From positions 1,426,001 through 1,490,000 of the forward strand of contig NZ_CP010796.1 in the NCBI RefSeq assembly GCF_001483965.1: DNA of 64,000 nucleotides. Reading direction: 5' to 3'. Under the pieces are notes generated by a model that saw only the letters and a list, made by a program, of their open reading frames with translations, was not told where the DNA came from and made no database searches. The translations under genes were made by a program, and so were the position numbers. This document shows, one piece after another, positions 1-7,522 of the stretch. The number at the start of each line of letters is the position of its first letter. Position 1 is the stretch's first letter. The DNA is from Carnobacterium sp. CP1. GTDB taxonomy: Bacteria > Bacillota > Bacilli > Lactobacillales > Carnobacteriaceae.

Positions 1-155
1 TAATAGCTAATAAAAGCTTGGGCACCAAACCCAACTTCTTCTTTCCCAATTGTTTTCCAACTCCTTATAATAAGACTGCAATAGATTCTCTCAAGCTTAT
101 AAAAAGCCAAGAATCCATTACAGTATCTTACCATAGAAATTTATTCGTCACTAGT

Positions 156-175
156 TAACGATGAATCGTTTTTTC
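156..175 (+). terminator. weak hairpin with T run
   Basis: A 5-bp stem (AACGA/TCGTT) with a TGAA loop is followed by a short T run on the plus strand. It could end a gene lying left of the window that converges on the ABC transporter operon. The stem is short, so this is a tentative call. Confidence 0.25.
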
Positions 176-186
176 AAAATTGTTTC

Positions 187-861
187 TTATGCTTGTGTCA
201 GCAAACCATCTTCAATTCGAAAGACGCGGTCACAATCTACTAACATTCGTTCATCATGTGTTACCATGATCGCCGCTTTATTCCGAGCTTTAACTTCTTC
301 AGCGATTAACTTCACCACTTCATAAGCTCTATTGGTGTCTAGGTTAGCCGTTGGTTCATCTGCCAGAATAATATCCGGATCATTCATAAAGGAACGAGCG
401 ATTGCTACTCTTTGCCGTTCTCCGCCAGACAATTCATTGGGATATTTTTTGAGTTTGTGTTCTAAGCCTAAATCTTTTAATAGGTCTGCTGCATAGGATT
501 TGTCGCTTGCAGCAACAGAACCCTTCATTTTCTTCACTACCAGCAATTGATCTAAAACCGTTAAATAAGGAATAAGATTTGACGTTTGTAAAATAAATCC
601 GATTTGATTCAAACGGATTTCCGATAATTGTTTTTCTTTTAACGTTGAGATATTGACCCCGTTGATCAGAACATCACCTTGGGAAGGTTGCAATAAAGCA
701 CCGGCAATCGATAAAAAGGTGCTTTTTCCAGAACCTGAAGGACCGATGATCGCAACGAACTCGCCCGGCTCCACTGTTAAAGAGACTTGATTCAACGCCG
801 TCGTCTTAAATTCGCCTTCTTTATATTGTTTTGAAACATTAATTAATTGTAATCCTGTCAT
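187..861 (-). CDS. ABC transporter ATP-binding protein, MacB/LolD type
   Basis: This 224-residue ATPase should power the FtsX-like permease encoded just upstream. Walker A (GPSGSGKS) is at residues 40-47, the signature LSGGERQR is near 143, and Walker B with catalytic Glu (ILADEP) is near 162. Length and motifs fit the LolD/MacB/YknY family, which drives mechanotransmission or export rather than import. Its ATG overlaps the permease stop codon by one base (TAATG), so the two are translationally coupled, and a GGAGG-type site lies in the permease end. The substrate cannot be read from sequence; a neighbouring TetR gene suggests induction by a toxic compound or envelope stress. Confidence 0.93.
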   Translation of the reverse strand: MTGLQLINVSKQYKEGEFKTTALNQVSLTVEPGEFVAIIGPSGSGKSTFLSIAGALLQPSQGDVLINGVNISTLKEKQLSEIRLNQIGFILQTSNLIPYLTVLDQLLVVKKMKGSVAASDKSYAADLLKDLGLEHKLKKYPNELSGGERQRVAIARSFMNDPDIILADEPTANLDTNRAYEVVKLIAEEVKARNKAAIMVTHDERMLVDCDRVFRIEDGLLTQA

Positions 862-1985
862 TATTCCACCCTCCCTAAAGCTGTTAGTGGGTCAATTTTG
901 GCAATTTTCAATACAGAAAACAACGAACTGGCCACACTGATCAACAATAAAATCAAACTATACGTAACGACCAATTGTCCTTCTAAATTAAAGGGCATGG
1001 AATCAGGCAAAATAGCCGCTGTTGCGTAAGTCAATCCCACGCCAATCAAGATACTGATCAATGATAAGATAAAGACTTGCGAAATCACAGATTTGATCAC
1101 AAACCAGTTGCTTGCGCCGATAGCTTTCATCACTCCAAATTGGTGAGCTTTTTGATTGGTTAATATATAGAAGAAAACGGCAATCACAATTGCTGAAATG
1201 ACGATCAAGAAACCTAACATCATCATAATGGTTCCATTTTCTGCTGTATAACCTGGTACTGCATTGATGGTTTCTTTTTTAGTCCCAACTTCAATGCCAT
1301 CGATCGATTGTTCAAGTTTTTCAGGATCGACATCTTTCCCTTGAACCATCACACTATTCACGACATCTTTAATGCCGTTATCCGAACCTGGAGCAGCATA
1401 TTTATACATACGGAACTTCTCTAATGATGTAAAAACAACGGGCTGATGACTCAACGTTTGATTTTTAGTAAACCCGACGATAGTCAGTTCTTCAACAGAG
1501 CCGCTGATGGTTAAGGTATCGCCTATTTGAAAACCATCTTTTTTCAAAGAGTCATCTACGATCACACCTGAAGGGTCGTCGGCTTGTAGTGCATTACCTG
1601 AAGTAACTTTAGGTTCCATAAAAGAACCTGGGCGAATGCCTGCCAGTAAAACATCGACTTTTGCAGCTTCTGATTGTTCGCTGCCAGTTTTACGGACTGA
1701 AGCAGATGCTGTTCCTATTGGAGCGACCGCTTCTACTCCTTTTTCTTCCATCACGTCATCTGCTAATGATTCAGGCAGCATTGATTTAGAAAAAGCAAAA
1801 TCAGACTTTTCTTCAAAGACAGCATAGTCCACATCAGCATATTTTAATGTGGCCGCTCCTAAATCTGATAATCCGTTGCCTAAGCCCGCTAAAATAAATA
1901 CTAACCAAGCAATCAACATGATGATCAAACTGATCATCATGAACCGACCTTTCGAGTACGTTAATTCTTTTAATGCTAAAAACAT
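861..1985 (-). CDS. FtsX-like ABC transporter permease
   Basis: The 374-residue membrane protein has one N-terminal transmembrane helix (about residues 16-37), a large extracytoplasmic domain (about 45-250, MacB-like periplasmic core) and three C-terminal helices (about 252-275, 300-325, 335-360). This is the four-helix FtsX/MacB topology. It forms an export or mechanotransmission complex with the ATPase that follows with a one-base overlap. The single permease would act as a homodimer. Its promoter lies between it and the TetR gene and overlaps two dyad elements, so repression by the TetR protein is likely. Confidence 0.9.
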   Translation of the reverse strand: MFLALKELTYSKGRFMMISLIIMLIAWLVFILAGLGNGLSDLGAATLKYADVDYAVFEEKSDFAFSKSMLPESLADDVMEEKGVEAVAPIGTASASVRKTGSEQSEAAKVDVLLAGIRPGSFMEPKVTSGNALQADDPSGVIVDDSLKKDGFQIGDTLTISGSVEELTIVGFTKNQTLSHQPVVFTSLEKFRMYKYAAPGSDNGIKDVVNSVMVQGKDVDPEKLEQSIDGIEVGTKKETINAVPGYTAENGTIMMMLGFLIVISAIVIAVFFYILTNQKAHQFGVMKAIGASNWFVIKSVISQVFILSLISILIGVGLTYATAAILPDSMPFNLEGQLVVTYSLILLLISVASSLFSVLKIAKIDPLTALGRVE

Positions 1986-2012
1986 TTAGTATAGCCTCTT
2001 TTCAAATAAACT

Positions 2013-2061
2013 AACTTGCAAGTTGTAACTCTATTCTAACTAAAAGTTACACTTGTGTCAC
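2013..2061 (-). promoter_or_regulatory. promoter and probable TetR operator of the ABC pair
   Basis: On the minus strand GTGACA (2056-2061) and TAGAAT (2033-2038) are 17 bp apart, a near-consensus sigma-A promoter. A dyad with arms TGTAACT (2024-2030) and AGTTACA (2045-2051) spans the spacer and the -10. The perfect 12-bp palindrome AACTTGCAAGTT sits at 2013-2024, just downstream of the -10. Such placement is typical of a repressor site; the divergence from known TetR operators means the ligand cannot be guessed. Confidence 0.6.
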
Positions 2062-2063
2062 CT

Positions 2064-2636
2064 TTATTTTTCAAAGATTCCTTGGCAAATGATTTCTTGC
2101 AGATAATAGGCCCTTTCTGATTGTGATAACCCCACACGATCAGGGATTGTTACGCTATGGAAAATAAGTTCAATAATGATACTTTTCGGAATATCTTTTT
2201 TAATGTACCCATTAGTTTGTCCCGTTTGGATAAATGATTGAATTTGCTGAAAAAAACGTTTATGAAGCAATTGGGATCGTTGCTTCTTTTCTTTCATCTT
2301 TTCATCGTCTGCTATTTGTTTATTGGGAATCATAAACGAAATTTGATGGACATCCCCATACTCAAAAATTAAGGCGAATAATTGCTGAAACTGTGCTGGG
2401 TAATCGGTTAACCAGTCCAATTTCTCAAGATCGTCTACCATTTTCTCCATCTCAGAAATCATATAATCGTAAATCAATTCGTCTTTATTAGTATAGTATT
2501 TGTAGATAGCGGCTCGCGAAACGCTCAATGAATTTGCCAATAACCCAAATGAAAACTTATCATAGCCAACCGCCATTAAAAGCGAATGAGCTTCTTGATA
2601 AATGTCTTCAGTTGAAAATTTCTTTTCTCTAGCCAT
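2064..2636 (-). CDS. TetR/AcrR family transcriptional regulator
   Basis: The start was set at the ATG of MAREKKF because AAGGAGG lies 8 nt upstream; an in-frame ATG further up has no such site. The product is 190 residues with an N-terminal helix-turn-helix (about residues 8-55; motif around SVSRAAIYKYYTNKDEL) and a variable C-terminal ligand-binding domain. It is read in the same direction as the ABC transporter pair that follows and probably represses it through the dyad elements 3 prime of its stop codon. An extended -10 (TGGTATACT) lies upstream at 2670-2678. Confidence 0.88.
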   Translation of the reverse strand: MAREKKFSTEDIYQEAHSLLMAVGYDKFSFGLLANSLSVSRAAIYKYYTNKDELIYDYMISEMEKMVDDLEKLDWLTDYPAQFQQLFALIFEYGDVHQISFMIPNKQIADDEKMKEKKQRSQLLHKRFFQQIQSFIQTGQTNGYIKKDIPKSIIIELIFHSVTIPDRVGLSQSERAYYLQEIICQGIFEK

Positions 2637-2669
2637 CAAGTTCTCCTCCTTCATTAACACTGCTTAAAT

Positions 2670-2678
2670 AGTATACCA
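2670..2678 (-). promoter_or_regulatory. extended -10 promoter of the TetR gene
   Basis: Minus-strand TGGTATACT is an extended -10 element about 35 nt upstream of the chosen TetR start. No good -35 is seen. Confidence 0.4.
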
Positions 2679-2806
2679 TCATTACAGGGCAATGGACTAG
2701 AGCTGGAAAAAGCTGTTGAAAAAAACTGCTGCTGATAAATGAGTGTGCATCTGCTATATGCTGAAGCTTTTTGACGGCCTCTTAACCACAAACGGCATAC
2801 CAAAAA

Positions 2807-2880
2807 AGCTCTATCATTTTTGATATTGGTAAGTGAAATAAATGTATCTGCCGCCTTGAAAAGGATTCAATCCTCAAAAA
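2807..2880 (+). repeat. decayed end of an ISL3-like non-autonomous element (copy C)
   Basis: The stretch from 2808 (GCTCTATCATTTTTGATATT, then GGTAAGTGAA) matches the right end of the elements at 5484-5688 and 25283-25379. A CCTTGAAA segment about 40 bp further in also matches. The opposite end is not recognisable and seems to merge with the terminator. Confidence 0.5.
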
Positions 2881-2934
2881 AAGGCTAAGACAAAAAGAAT
2901 CTTACTCCTTTTGCTTAGCCTTTTGAGTTAAACT
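2876..2934. terminator. bidirectional terminator after the DUF2382 gene
   Basis: An 11-bp outer stem (AAAAGGCTAAG/CTTAGCCTTTT) with a further paired inner segment carries T runs on the minus strand (7 T) and, more weakly, the plus strand. It ends the stress gene at 2985. Confidence 0.75.
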
Positions 2935-2984
2935 TTCTATTTTTTCAGCCTAACGTTGCTTTTCGTCCAACCACTGAACGTTCC

Positions 2985-3968
2985 TTAAGGACGATCAGTC
3001 GGTTTTTTATCGTTATCTTCGATTTCAACATCTCCGTCTGTGTGAATGTCCAAATCTTCTTTTCGAACCGTTTCTGAAACTTGTTTCATATTTTCTTTTG
3101 TTTCTTTTTCGATTTCAACTTCTTCTGTCACTACTGGGCGTTTGTGAACTTCGATTTGTTCTTCTTTGACAGGAATCGTGAAGGATTCGTCTTTCAAGTC
3201 TGCCTCTCCAGCAGCCGTTTCTCCTTCAGCGACCGGATGTCGTTCTACCGTGATTTCATCATGCTTGACTGGGACATCCACAGTTTGGGTTTCTTCAGTC
3301 ACTTTTTTATCTACATGAACTTCACCTGTTTGAACTTCATTGGTATGCACATCTAGTTTTTCTTTTTGTAAGCGAATTTTTTCTTTGTCTTCATTTGTAT
3401 GACCAGCATGATCCTCAACATCGGTTAGAGGTGCAGCCGTTAAATCAGCCGCCTCAAGGTCGGTATCATCCGGCAGCGGCGTATCGTCGGTGCCCATCGT
3501 TCCGGCTGCTGCATTCAGTGAAGGGTTAACTCCCAGCGAACTGTCTGCTCCCATTGCAGGATTAACAAAATCCGTTGTACCAACAGGTTCGTTTACCCCT
3601 GCTATCGGCGGTGTCATGGTTGTGTCGTTATCCATATCAAGCGTGTTTTCTCTGTTTTCATCACCATCAACTAAAAGAACGATGTTTCCTTTAGCAATAT
3701 CATCTTGATAGCCTGCCAACACATCATCCGATTCATCGTAATCTTTCACAGTAAAAACATTTTTAATTTTTTCCCAAAAAGATTCGTCTTCGCGATTGGC
3801 ATCAGTATCAGTCTTAACATCGACACCTTCATTTTCAACAGAACTGCTCATGTCTTTATTCGTAACTAATGTGATGTCTGTTTTCGAGTATCCTTCAGCA
3901 ACTAACCCATCAATAGCACTTTCGGCTTCTGAAACAGATGTATAGCTTCCTTTTACAAATTTACTCAT
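2985..3968 (-). CDS. GSP17M-DUF2382 (YsnF/AvaK) stress protein, long paralogue
   Basis: The 327-residue soluble protein has an N-terminal GSP17M/YflT domain (about 1-105, starting MSKFVKGSYTSVSEAESAID), an acidic Pro/Ala/Thr/Asp linker (about 110-190) and a C-terminal DUF2382 domain (about 195-320). DUF2382 is built from repeated segments of the kind VPVKHDEITVERHPV and IPVKEEQIEVHKRPV. These families are linked to general stress and desiccation responses; the biochemical role is unknown. It is a close paralogue of the protein at 15121-15948, which has a shorter linker. AAGGAG precedes the ATG and a sigma-A-type promoter lies at 4020-4048. Confidence 0.85.
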   Translation of the reverse strand: MSKFVKGSYTSVSEAESAIDGLVAEGYSKTDITLVTNKDMSSSVENEGVDVKTDTDANREDESFWEKIKNVFTVKDYDESDDVLAGYQDDIAKGNIVLLVDGDENRENTLDMDNDTTMTPPIAGVNEPVGTTDFVNPAMGADSSLGVNPSLNAAAGTMGTDDTPLPDDTDLEAADLTAAPLTDVEDHAGHTNEDKEKIRLQKEKLDVHTNEVQTGEVHVDKKVTEETQTVDVPVKHDEITVERHPVAEGETAAGEADLKDESFTIPVKEEQIEVHKRPVVTEEVEIEKETKENMKQVSETVRKEDLDIHTDGDVEIEDNDKKPTDRP

Positions 3969-4019
3969 ACTTTACCACTCCTTAGTTTTAATAGAATACA
4001 AAAGGTCTGTACAATTACT

Positions 4020-4048
4020 AGTATACTAATCAGGATGTGAAAATTCAA
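4020..4048 (-). promoter_or_regulatory. promoter of the long GSP17M-DUF2382 gene
   Basis: Minus-strand TTGAAT (4043-4048) and TATACT (4020-4025) are separated by 17 bp, about 50 bp upstream of the ATG. Confidence 0.6.
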
Positions 4049-4089
4049 TTGATACGATTGCGTTTTCAATTCCTTTGCTGTCTTGCATC

Positions 4090-4120
4090 AAAAAAACAGC
4101 TGACAAATAGCCAGCTGCTT
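4090..4120 (-). terminator. terminator of dps
   Basis: On the minus strand a hairpin built on CAGCTG/CAGCTG, extended to about 10 bp by G-U and A-T pairs, is followed by seven T. It lies 25 bp past the dps stop. Confidence 0.75.
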
Positions 4121-4143
4121 TAATAACAGTAAAGGTTCAAGTT

Positions 4144-4617
4144 TTATTTGCCTTCTAATGGGTCTTTGCCAAGGAAAGCTTGGAGCATCCAGATATTTTT
4201 ATCGACGCCTGTTTTGTAAGCAATCAATAAGTCTTGTGTGACATCGTCTCCGGCTTCGCCAGTCAATTTGATACCAGCTTCTAAATTATCGCAAAGAATG
4301 CGGTAATCGGCTACTGTAGAAGCCACCATTTCTTCTGCAGATACTTTTTCTGTATACGGTTTTTCTTCAATAGCAGAGTGTTCTAAAAATTCTTTTAACG
4401 TAGCGTAAGGTTTGCCGCCGATCGCAATCAAGCGTTCTGCTAATTCATCAAAGTGTTCAGTTGTTTCTTTATAAAGTTCTTCAAATTTTATATGAAGCGT
4501 AAAGAAGTGAGGTCCTTGTACATAAAAATGATGTTGATACAGTTTCGTAATAAACACCCCATGAGATGCTACCATATCGTTTAACAATCCTTGTACTTCA
4601 GTGTTCGTTTGAGCCAT
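4144..4617 (-). CDS. dps: Dps family ferritin-like DNA protection protein
   Basis: The 157-residue protein is predicted to form the 12-mer that oxidises and stores iron and shields DNA from peroxide. Comparison with Listeria Dps places the inter-subunit ferroxidase ligands at H30, H42, D57 and E61 (FFTLH and HFDELAER segments). The ligand equivalent to Asp47 is Glu here (E46 in KFEELY), a conservative change. The usual Trp after the first His is Phe (HHFY). It lies divergently from a GSP17M gene and next to another, forming a stress cluster. A 7-bp inverted repeat (TAAAGTG/CACTTTA) sits just upstream. Confidence 0.93.
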   Translation of the reverse strand: MAQTNTEVQGLLNDMVASHGVFITKLYQHHFYVQGPHFFTLHIKFEELYKETTEHFDELAERLIAIGGKPYATLKEFLEHSAIEEKPYTEKVSAEEMVASTVADYRILCDNLEAGIKLTGEAGDDVTQDLLIAYKTGVDKNIWMLQAFLGKDPLEGK

Positions 4618-4642
4618 ATTCTTCTTCCTCCTATACTTTTAT

Positions 4643-4661
4643 TAAAGTGGTTATCACTTTA
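4643..4661 (-). promoter_or_regulatory. inverted repeat upstream of dps
   Basis: TAAAGTG-gttat-CACTTTA lies 25 bp before the dps start, next to its ribosome site. It does not match the PerR box well. It could be an operator for another metal or redox regulator. Confidence 0.3.
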
Positions 4662-4755
4662 TAATCAGTGTAATCTGAACGAAGAAAAATGTCTAGCGAT
4701 ACGCTTCCATTTCTCCGTCTTAATTTGCAAAAGCCTTTATGTTTGGGTGCGCTTT

Positions 4756-4771
4756 CTTTATTTGGTATGAT
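4756..4771 (+). promoter_or_regulatory. extended -10 promoter of the GSP17M gene
   Basis: CTTTATTTGGTATGAT contains TG-G-TATGAT, an extended -10 about 38 bp before the ATG. The same 16-mer with one change (TATAAT) precedes the bL25 gene at 11668-11683. Confidence 0.5.
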
Positions 4772-4809
4772 AATAATGTAAAAACTAAAAGTCATGAGGA
4801 GGAAATAGT

Positions 4810-5400
4810 ATGCCGAAAAAATTTAAAGGCGCTTATCAATCCGTAGAAGAAGCAGCTGCTGAAGTGGAACATTTGTTAGTCGAAGGTTATGCAGCCGATG
4901 ATATCACTGTAGTAACCTACAAAGAAAATAAAGGCACTATCGAAAGCTTGACGATTGCTGATGTGGATACGGTCACCCAAGAAGATCATAAATCTGTGTG
5001 GGACAGAGCAAGAGATATCTTTACAGATGGCGATCCAGAAAACCCACTTGGAAAATACAATTTAGATGACGCTACAACCGAACGCTACAATAAAACGATT
5101 AAACATGGTGGGTATGTGATTCTCGTTGAAGAAATTCTAAACGGCGAGGAAACACCATCTACTAGAAGAACAAACCACGATCCGATCCAAAGCCATACCG
5201 ATGCTACAATTCCGAATGTCGGCGAATTTTCAGCAGCTCACTCAGATGTGCCAACTGCTGAAAACGATGAAAAATCTTCCACCGTAGATGGTATTCCTCT
5301 CGAAGAATCTGACGGTACATTCGGCGGGGATCATCCAATCGATAATCCGAGCATGCCTTCTTCCCCTGGAACAGATCAGCAAAGGGATATTCCTGAATAA
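4810..5400 (+). CDS. GSP17M (YflT) domain stress protein without DUF2382
   Basis: The 196-residue protein starts with the same GSP17M domain as the two larger paralogues (MPKKFKGAYQSVEEAAAEVE, residues 1-20; domain to about 108) and then has an acidic, Ser/Thr/Pro-rich and probably disordered tail instead of DUF2382. GAGGAGG precedes the ATG by 7 nt. It diverges from dps and is followed by a strong terminator, so it is probably monocistronic. The role is presumed stress-related by family only. Confidence 0.8.
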   Translation: MPKKFKGAYQSVEEAAAEVEHLLVEGYAADDITVVTYKENKGTIESLTIADVDTVTQEDHKSVWDRARDIFTDGDPENPLGKYNLDDATTERYNKTIKHGGYVILVEEILNGEETPSTRRTNHDPIQSHTDATIPNVGEFSAAHSDVPTAENDEKSSTVDGIPLEESDGTFGGDHPIDNPSMPSSPGTDQQRDIPE

Positions 5401-5446
5401 GGCAACTGAAAAGGTACAGTCTATCTAACTCAAATACTATAAGCAG

Positions 5447-5482
5447 AAAAAAGCAGCTAAAGACCTTTTTAGCTGCTTTTTT
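5447..5482. terminator. terminator after the GSP17M gene
   Basis: A 15-bp stem (arms AAAAAAGCAGCTAAA and its complement) with a 6-nt loop, ending in a T run. The MITE at 5484 begins right in this T run. Confidence 0.85.
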
Positions 5483-5483
5483 A

Positions 5484-5688
5484 GGTTCTATCATTTTGGG
5501 TGTCGGTAAGTGAACTGACTATATACTACAATCTTGAAATTTTCGGAGGAATAGTGGCTGCTTGTAGGCTTGAAAACCTGGAGACCCAAAGGGGGCTCCA
5601 GGCGGTCCCATGGCTTTCTACAAGCAAACACGTAAGTTCCGAAGGAAATTTCAGTCTAAGAGACACCAACACGATTTGATAAAGAGCC
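5484..5688 (+). mobile_element. ISL3-like non-autonomous element (MITE), copy A
   Basis: The 205-bp element runs from GGTTCTATCATTTTGGGTGT to the complement of GGCTCTTTATCAAATCGTGT. These imperfect ends resemble ISL3-family termini. It has no coding capacity. The flanks CTTTTTTA (5476-5483) and CTCTTTTA (5689-5696) agree at 7 of 8 positions, fitting the 8-bp target duplication of ISL3 elements. An internal inverted segment (GCTTGTAG...CTACAAGC, about 5559-5627) could fold. A shorter 97-bp copy with the same ends is at 25283-25379 in the opposite orientation. Confidence 0.65.
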
Positions 5689-5708
5689 CTCTTTTACTGC
5701 CTATTTCC

Positions 5709-6326
5709 TCATTCTATTGGATTTTCCAGTTTAAGCAATTCTATAAACCGGGCGGTTAACCCAGCCGTATATCCCCATAATTGGTGATTTTCCAAATGGT
5801 AAAAAGCAATGGCTTGGTGCCCGGACTTCCAATCGTACTTTTCCCCTCCTTGTATTAATTCATATGGGAAATTTTCTGGATGTTCTAATTTAGTACTGAC
5901 CGTGTAATAGGTTGGTTTATGGGTTAATAGATAGTCTAATGGAATCGCAAATACTTCTTCTACCTCTTCGTTGCATACGATGTCCTCAAGTTGAACATCC
6001 TTTAGTTCAGCCACAAAAGAACGGATAACAACTTGGTCACTAACGATATAATCCATCTCACCTAATATATGAATGCAGTCAAACGGAAGATTCAATTCTT
6101 CCATCGTTTCCCGAATAGCCGCTGCTTCATAAGTTTCACCAGCTTCTACTGCTCCGCCTGGAAAAGAGGTTTCACCAGGTTGAGAAATGTGTTGACTGCG
6201 GACTTCATATAATAGGTTAGGAACGCCTGCCACCATGATAATCGGCAGCAAAACAGAGAAATACCGTTGTTTCCCAAGTGGTTTCGGCTCTCTTTCAGCT
6301 AATCGTTTTTGAATATCAGTAAACAA
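5709..6326 (-). CDS. NUDIX hydrolase, CoA diphosphatase-like
   Basis: The 205-residue protein carries a full Nudix box beginning GGAVEAGETYEAAAIRETME and continuing EL (about residues 56-78). It is preceded by a YEVRSQHISQPGETSFPGG segment resembling the UPF0035 motif of CoA pyrophosphatases. It probably hydrolyses CoA or a related nucleotide diphosphate; the UPF0035 match is imperfect (the usual H-x-GQ is Q-P-GE), so another substrate is possible. The start is TTG with AAGGA 9 nt upstream. It diverges from the aminotransferase gene. Confidence 0.82.
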   Translation of the reverse strand: MFTDIQKRLAEREPKPLGKQRYFSVLLPIIMVAGVPNLLYEVRSQHISQPGETSFPGGAVEAGETYEAAAIRETMEELNLPFDCIHILGEMDYIVSDQVVIRSFVAELKDVQLEDIVCNEEVEEVFAIPLDYLLTHKPTYYTVSTKLEHPENFPYELIQGGEKYDWKSGHQAIAFYHLENHQLWGYTAGLTARFIELLKLENPIE

Positions 6327-6423
6327 ATGAACACGTCCTTTTCCCGCAAATGATCGGTCTTGCTTCTATTGTTTCTTCTATTATACGTGAAACCATTGAA
6401 TGAAGTCACTTGCTAACTAAAGC

Positions 6424-6453
6424 TTGCTAACACAGGGTTATTAAAACTACAAT
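6424..6453 (+). promoter_or_regulatory. candidate promoter of the aminotransferase gene
   Basis: TTGCTA and TACAAT are separated by 18 bp, about 65 bp upstream of the chosen start. Confidence 0.4.
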
Positions 6454-6517
6454 AGATTAAGAACGATGAACTCATGAGTGAATGAAATAAGTGTTACTAT
6501 TACGAGGAGGAATGATG

Positions 6518-7354
6518 ATGGAAACAGTTGAACAAACGAGTTATTTCCTAAATGATCAACAAATGTCTACAAAAGAGTTAGAAGTTTTTCAACAATTAGA
6601 AGGAAAAAGTGTTTATGAGGTTATTCGTGTCCAACAAAGAATTCCGCTTTTCTTAGAAGACCATCTTGAACGCCTCAGAAGTTCTGCAGCTTCTGTCGGC
6701 ATGCCGTTAACCGTTTCAGATGACATTTTATGGCAACGCATTTACCGTCTTATTTCTTTGAACGACGTTGAAAACCAAAACATCAAAATCATTTGGAATC
6801 AAAAAAAAGAAGGAGTGCTGTTGATTTTCTTCACTAAGAGCGTTTATCCGCCTAAAGAATCTTATGTTTCGGGTATCCATACCAGCTTATTGAAATTGGA
6901 GCGGCAAGATCCGACCATCAAACTCCAACGAGCAGACTATCAACAAACAGTTTTAAAAGCACGCGAAGAAAAAAATGCTTATGAAGTTTTATTGGTTGAC
7001 CAGTCTGACTATGTCACTGAAGGAAGCCGCTCAAATCTCTTTATCGTAAAAAATGGACAGCTTTATACTTCTCCCGCAAAAAACGTCTTACTTGGGATCG
7101 TCCGTAAAAAAGTATTGGAAATTTGTCGAACACAAGGTTGGAAAGTCGTTGAGGAGCATCTTCCTGCAGCTCAGCTGGATGAAATCGATGGAGCTTTTAT
7201 CACGGGTACCGGAAACAACGTTTTGCCTATCCACACAATCGATGAATTGGTTTTACGCTCTACCGAAGATCCTATCGTATTAACGTTAATCCAAAAGTTT
7301 GATGATTTGGTAACCCGCTACATCCACAAACATACTGCGAATCAATCTTATTAG
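6518..7354 (+). CDS. PLP-dependent class IV aminotransferase
   Basis: The third of three consecutive ATG codons was chosen as the start because GAGGAGG lies 7 nt upstream; this gives 278 residues. Fold-type IV features are visible: the Lys of TIKLQRADY as the likely PLP Schiff-base residue, followed by AYEVLLVD, then VTEGSRSNLFIV and LLGIVRKKV. The family covers branched-chain and D-amino acid aminotransferases and aminodeoxychorismate lyase. No folate genes are nearby, so the substrate remains open. A palindromic hairpin follows the gene. Confidence 0.85.
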   Translation: METVEQTSYFLNDQQMSTKELEVFQQLEGKSVYEVIRVQQRIPLFLEDHLERLRSSAASVGMPLTVSDDILWQRIYRLISLNDVENQNIKIIWNQKKEGVLLIFFTKSVYPPKESYVSGIHTSLLKLERQDPTIKLQRADYQQTVLKAREEKNAYEVLLVDQSDYVTEGSRSNLFIVKNGQLYTSPAKNVLLGIVRKKVLEICRTQGWKVVEEHLPAAQLDEIDGAFITGTGNNVLPIHTIDELVLRSTEDPIVLTLIQKFDDLVTRYIHKHTANQSY

Positions 7355-7387
7355 TTCTCTTTTAATGAATGGAAATAAAACCTTAAG

Positions 7388-7418
7388 TCATTGCTGAATT
7401 CAGCAATGATTCGTTTTA
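7388..7418 (+). terminator. palindromic terminator after the aminotransferase gene
   Basis: A perfect 22-bp palindrome (TCATTGCTGAA and its complement) is followed by TTCGTTTT, a weak T tract. Confidence 0.55.
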
Positions 7419-7522
7419 AAGAGAAGTTAAGAGAATTATTTTTGGACCAGTGTTATACTAAACCCAAATCGTTTTCGTAATGTGTTAGCGGTTTCTATAA
7501 TCAATCAAAGGAGCGAAAAAAG

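Larger units (their letters stand above)
2661..2984. other. 324-bp intergenic region
   Basis: No convincing gene. It holds the TetR promoter on its left, a decayed copy of the ISL3-like element end (2807 onward), and a long bidirectional terminator (2876-2934). Confidence 0.7.

Noticed and set aside
5204-5494. 96-codon minus-strand open frame
   Set aside because: It is antisense to the end of the GSP17M gene and starts in the MITE and terminator; codon pattern and lack of a ribosome site argue against a gene.
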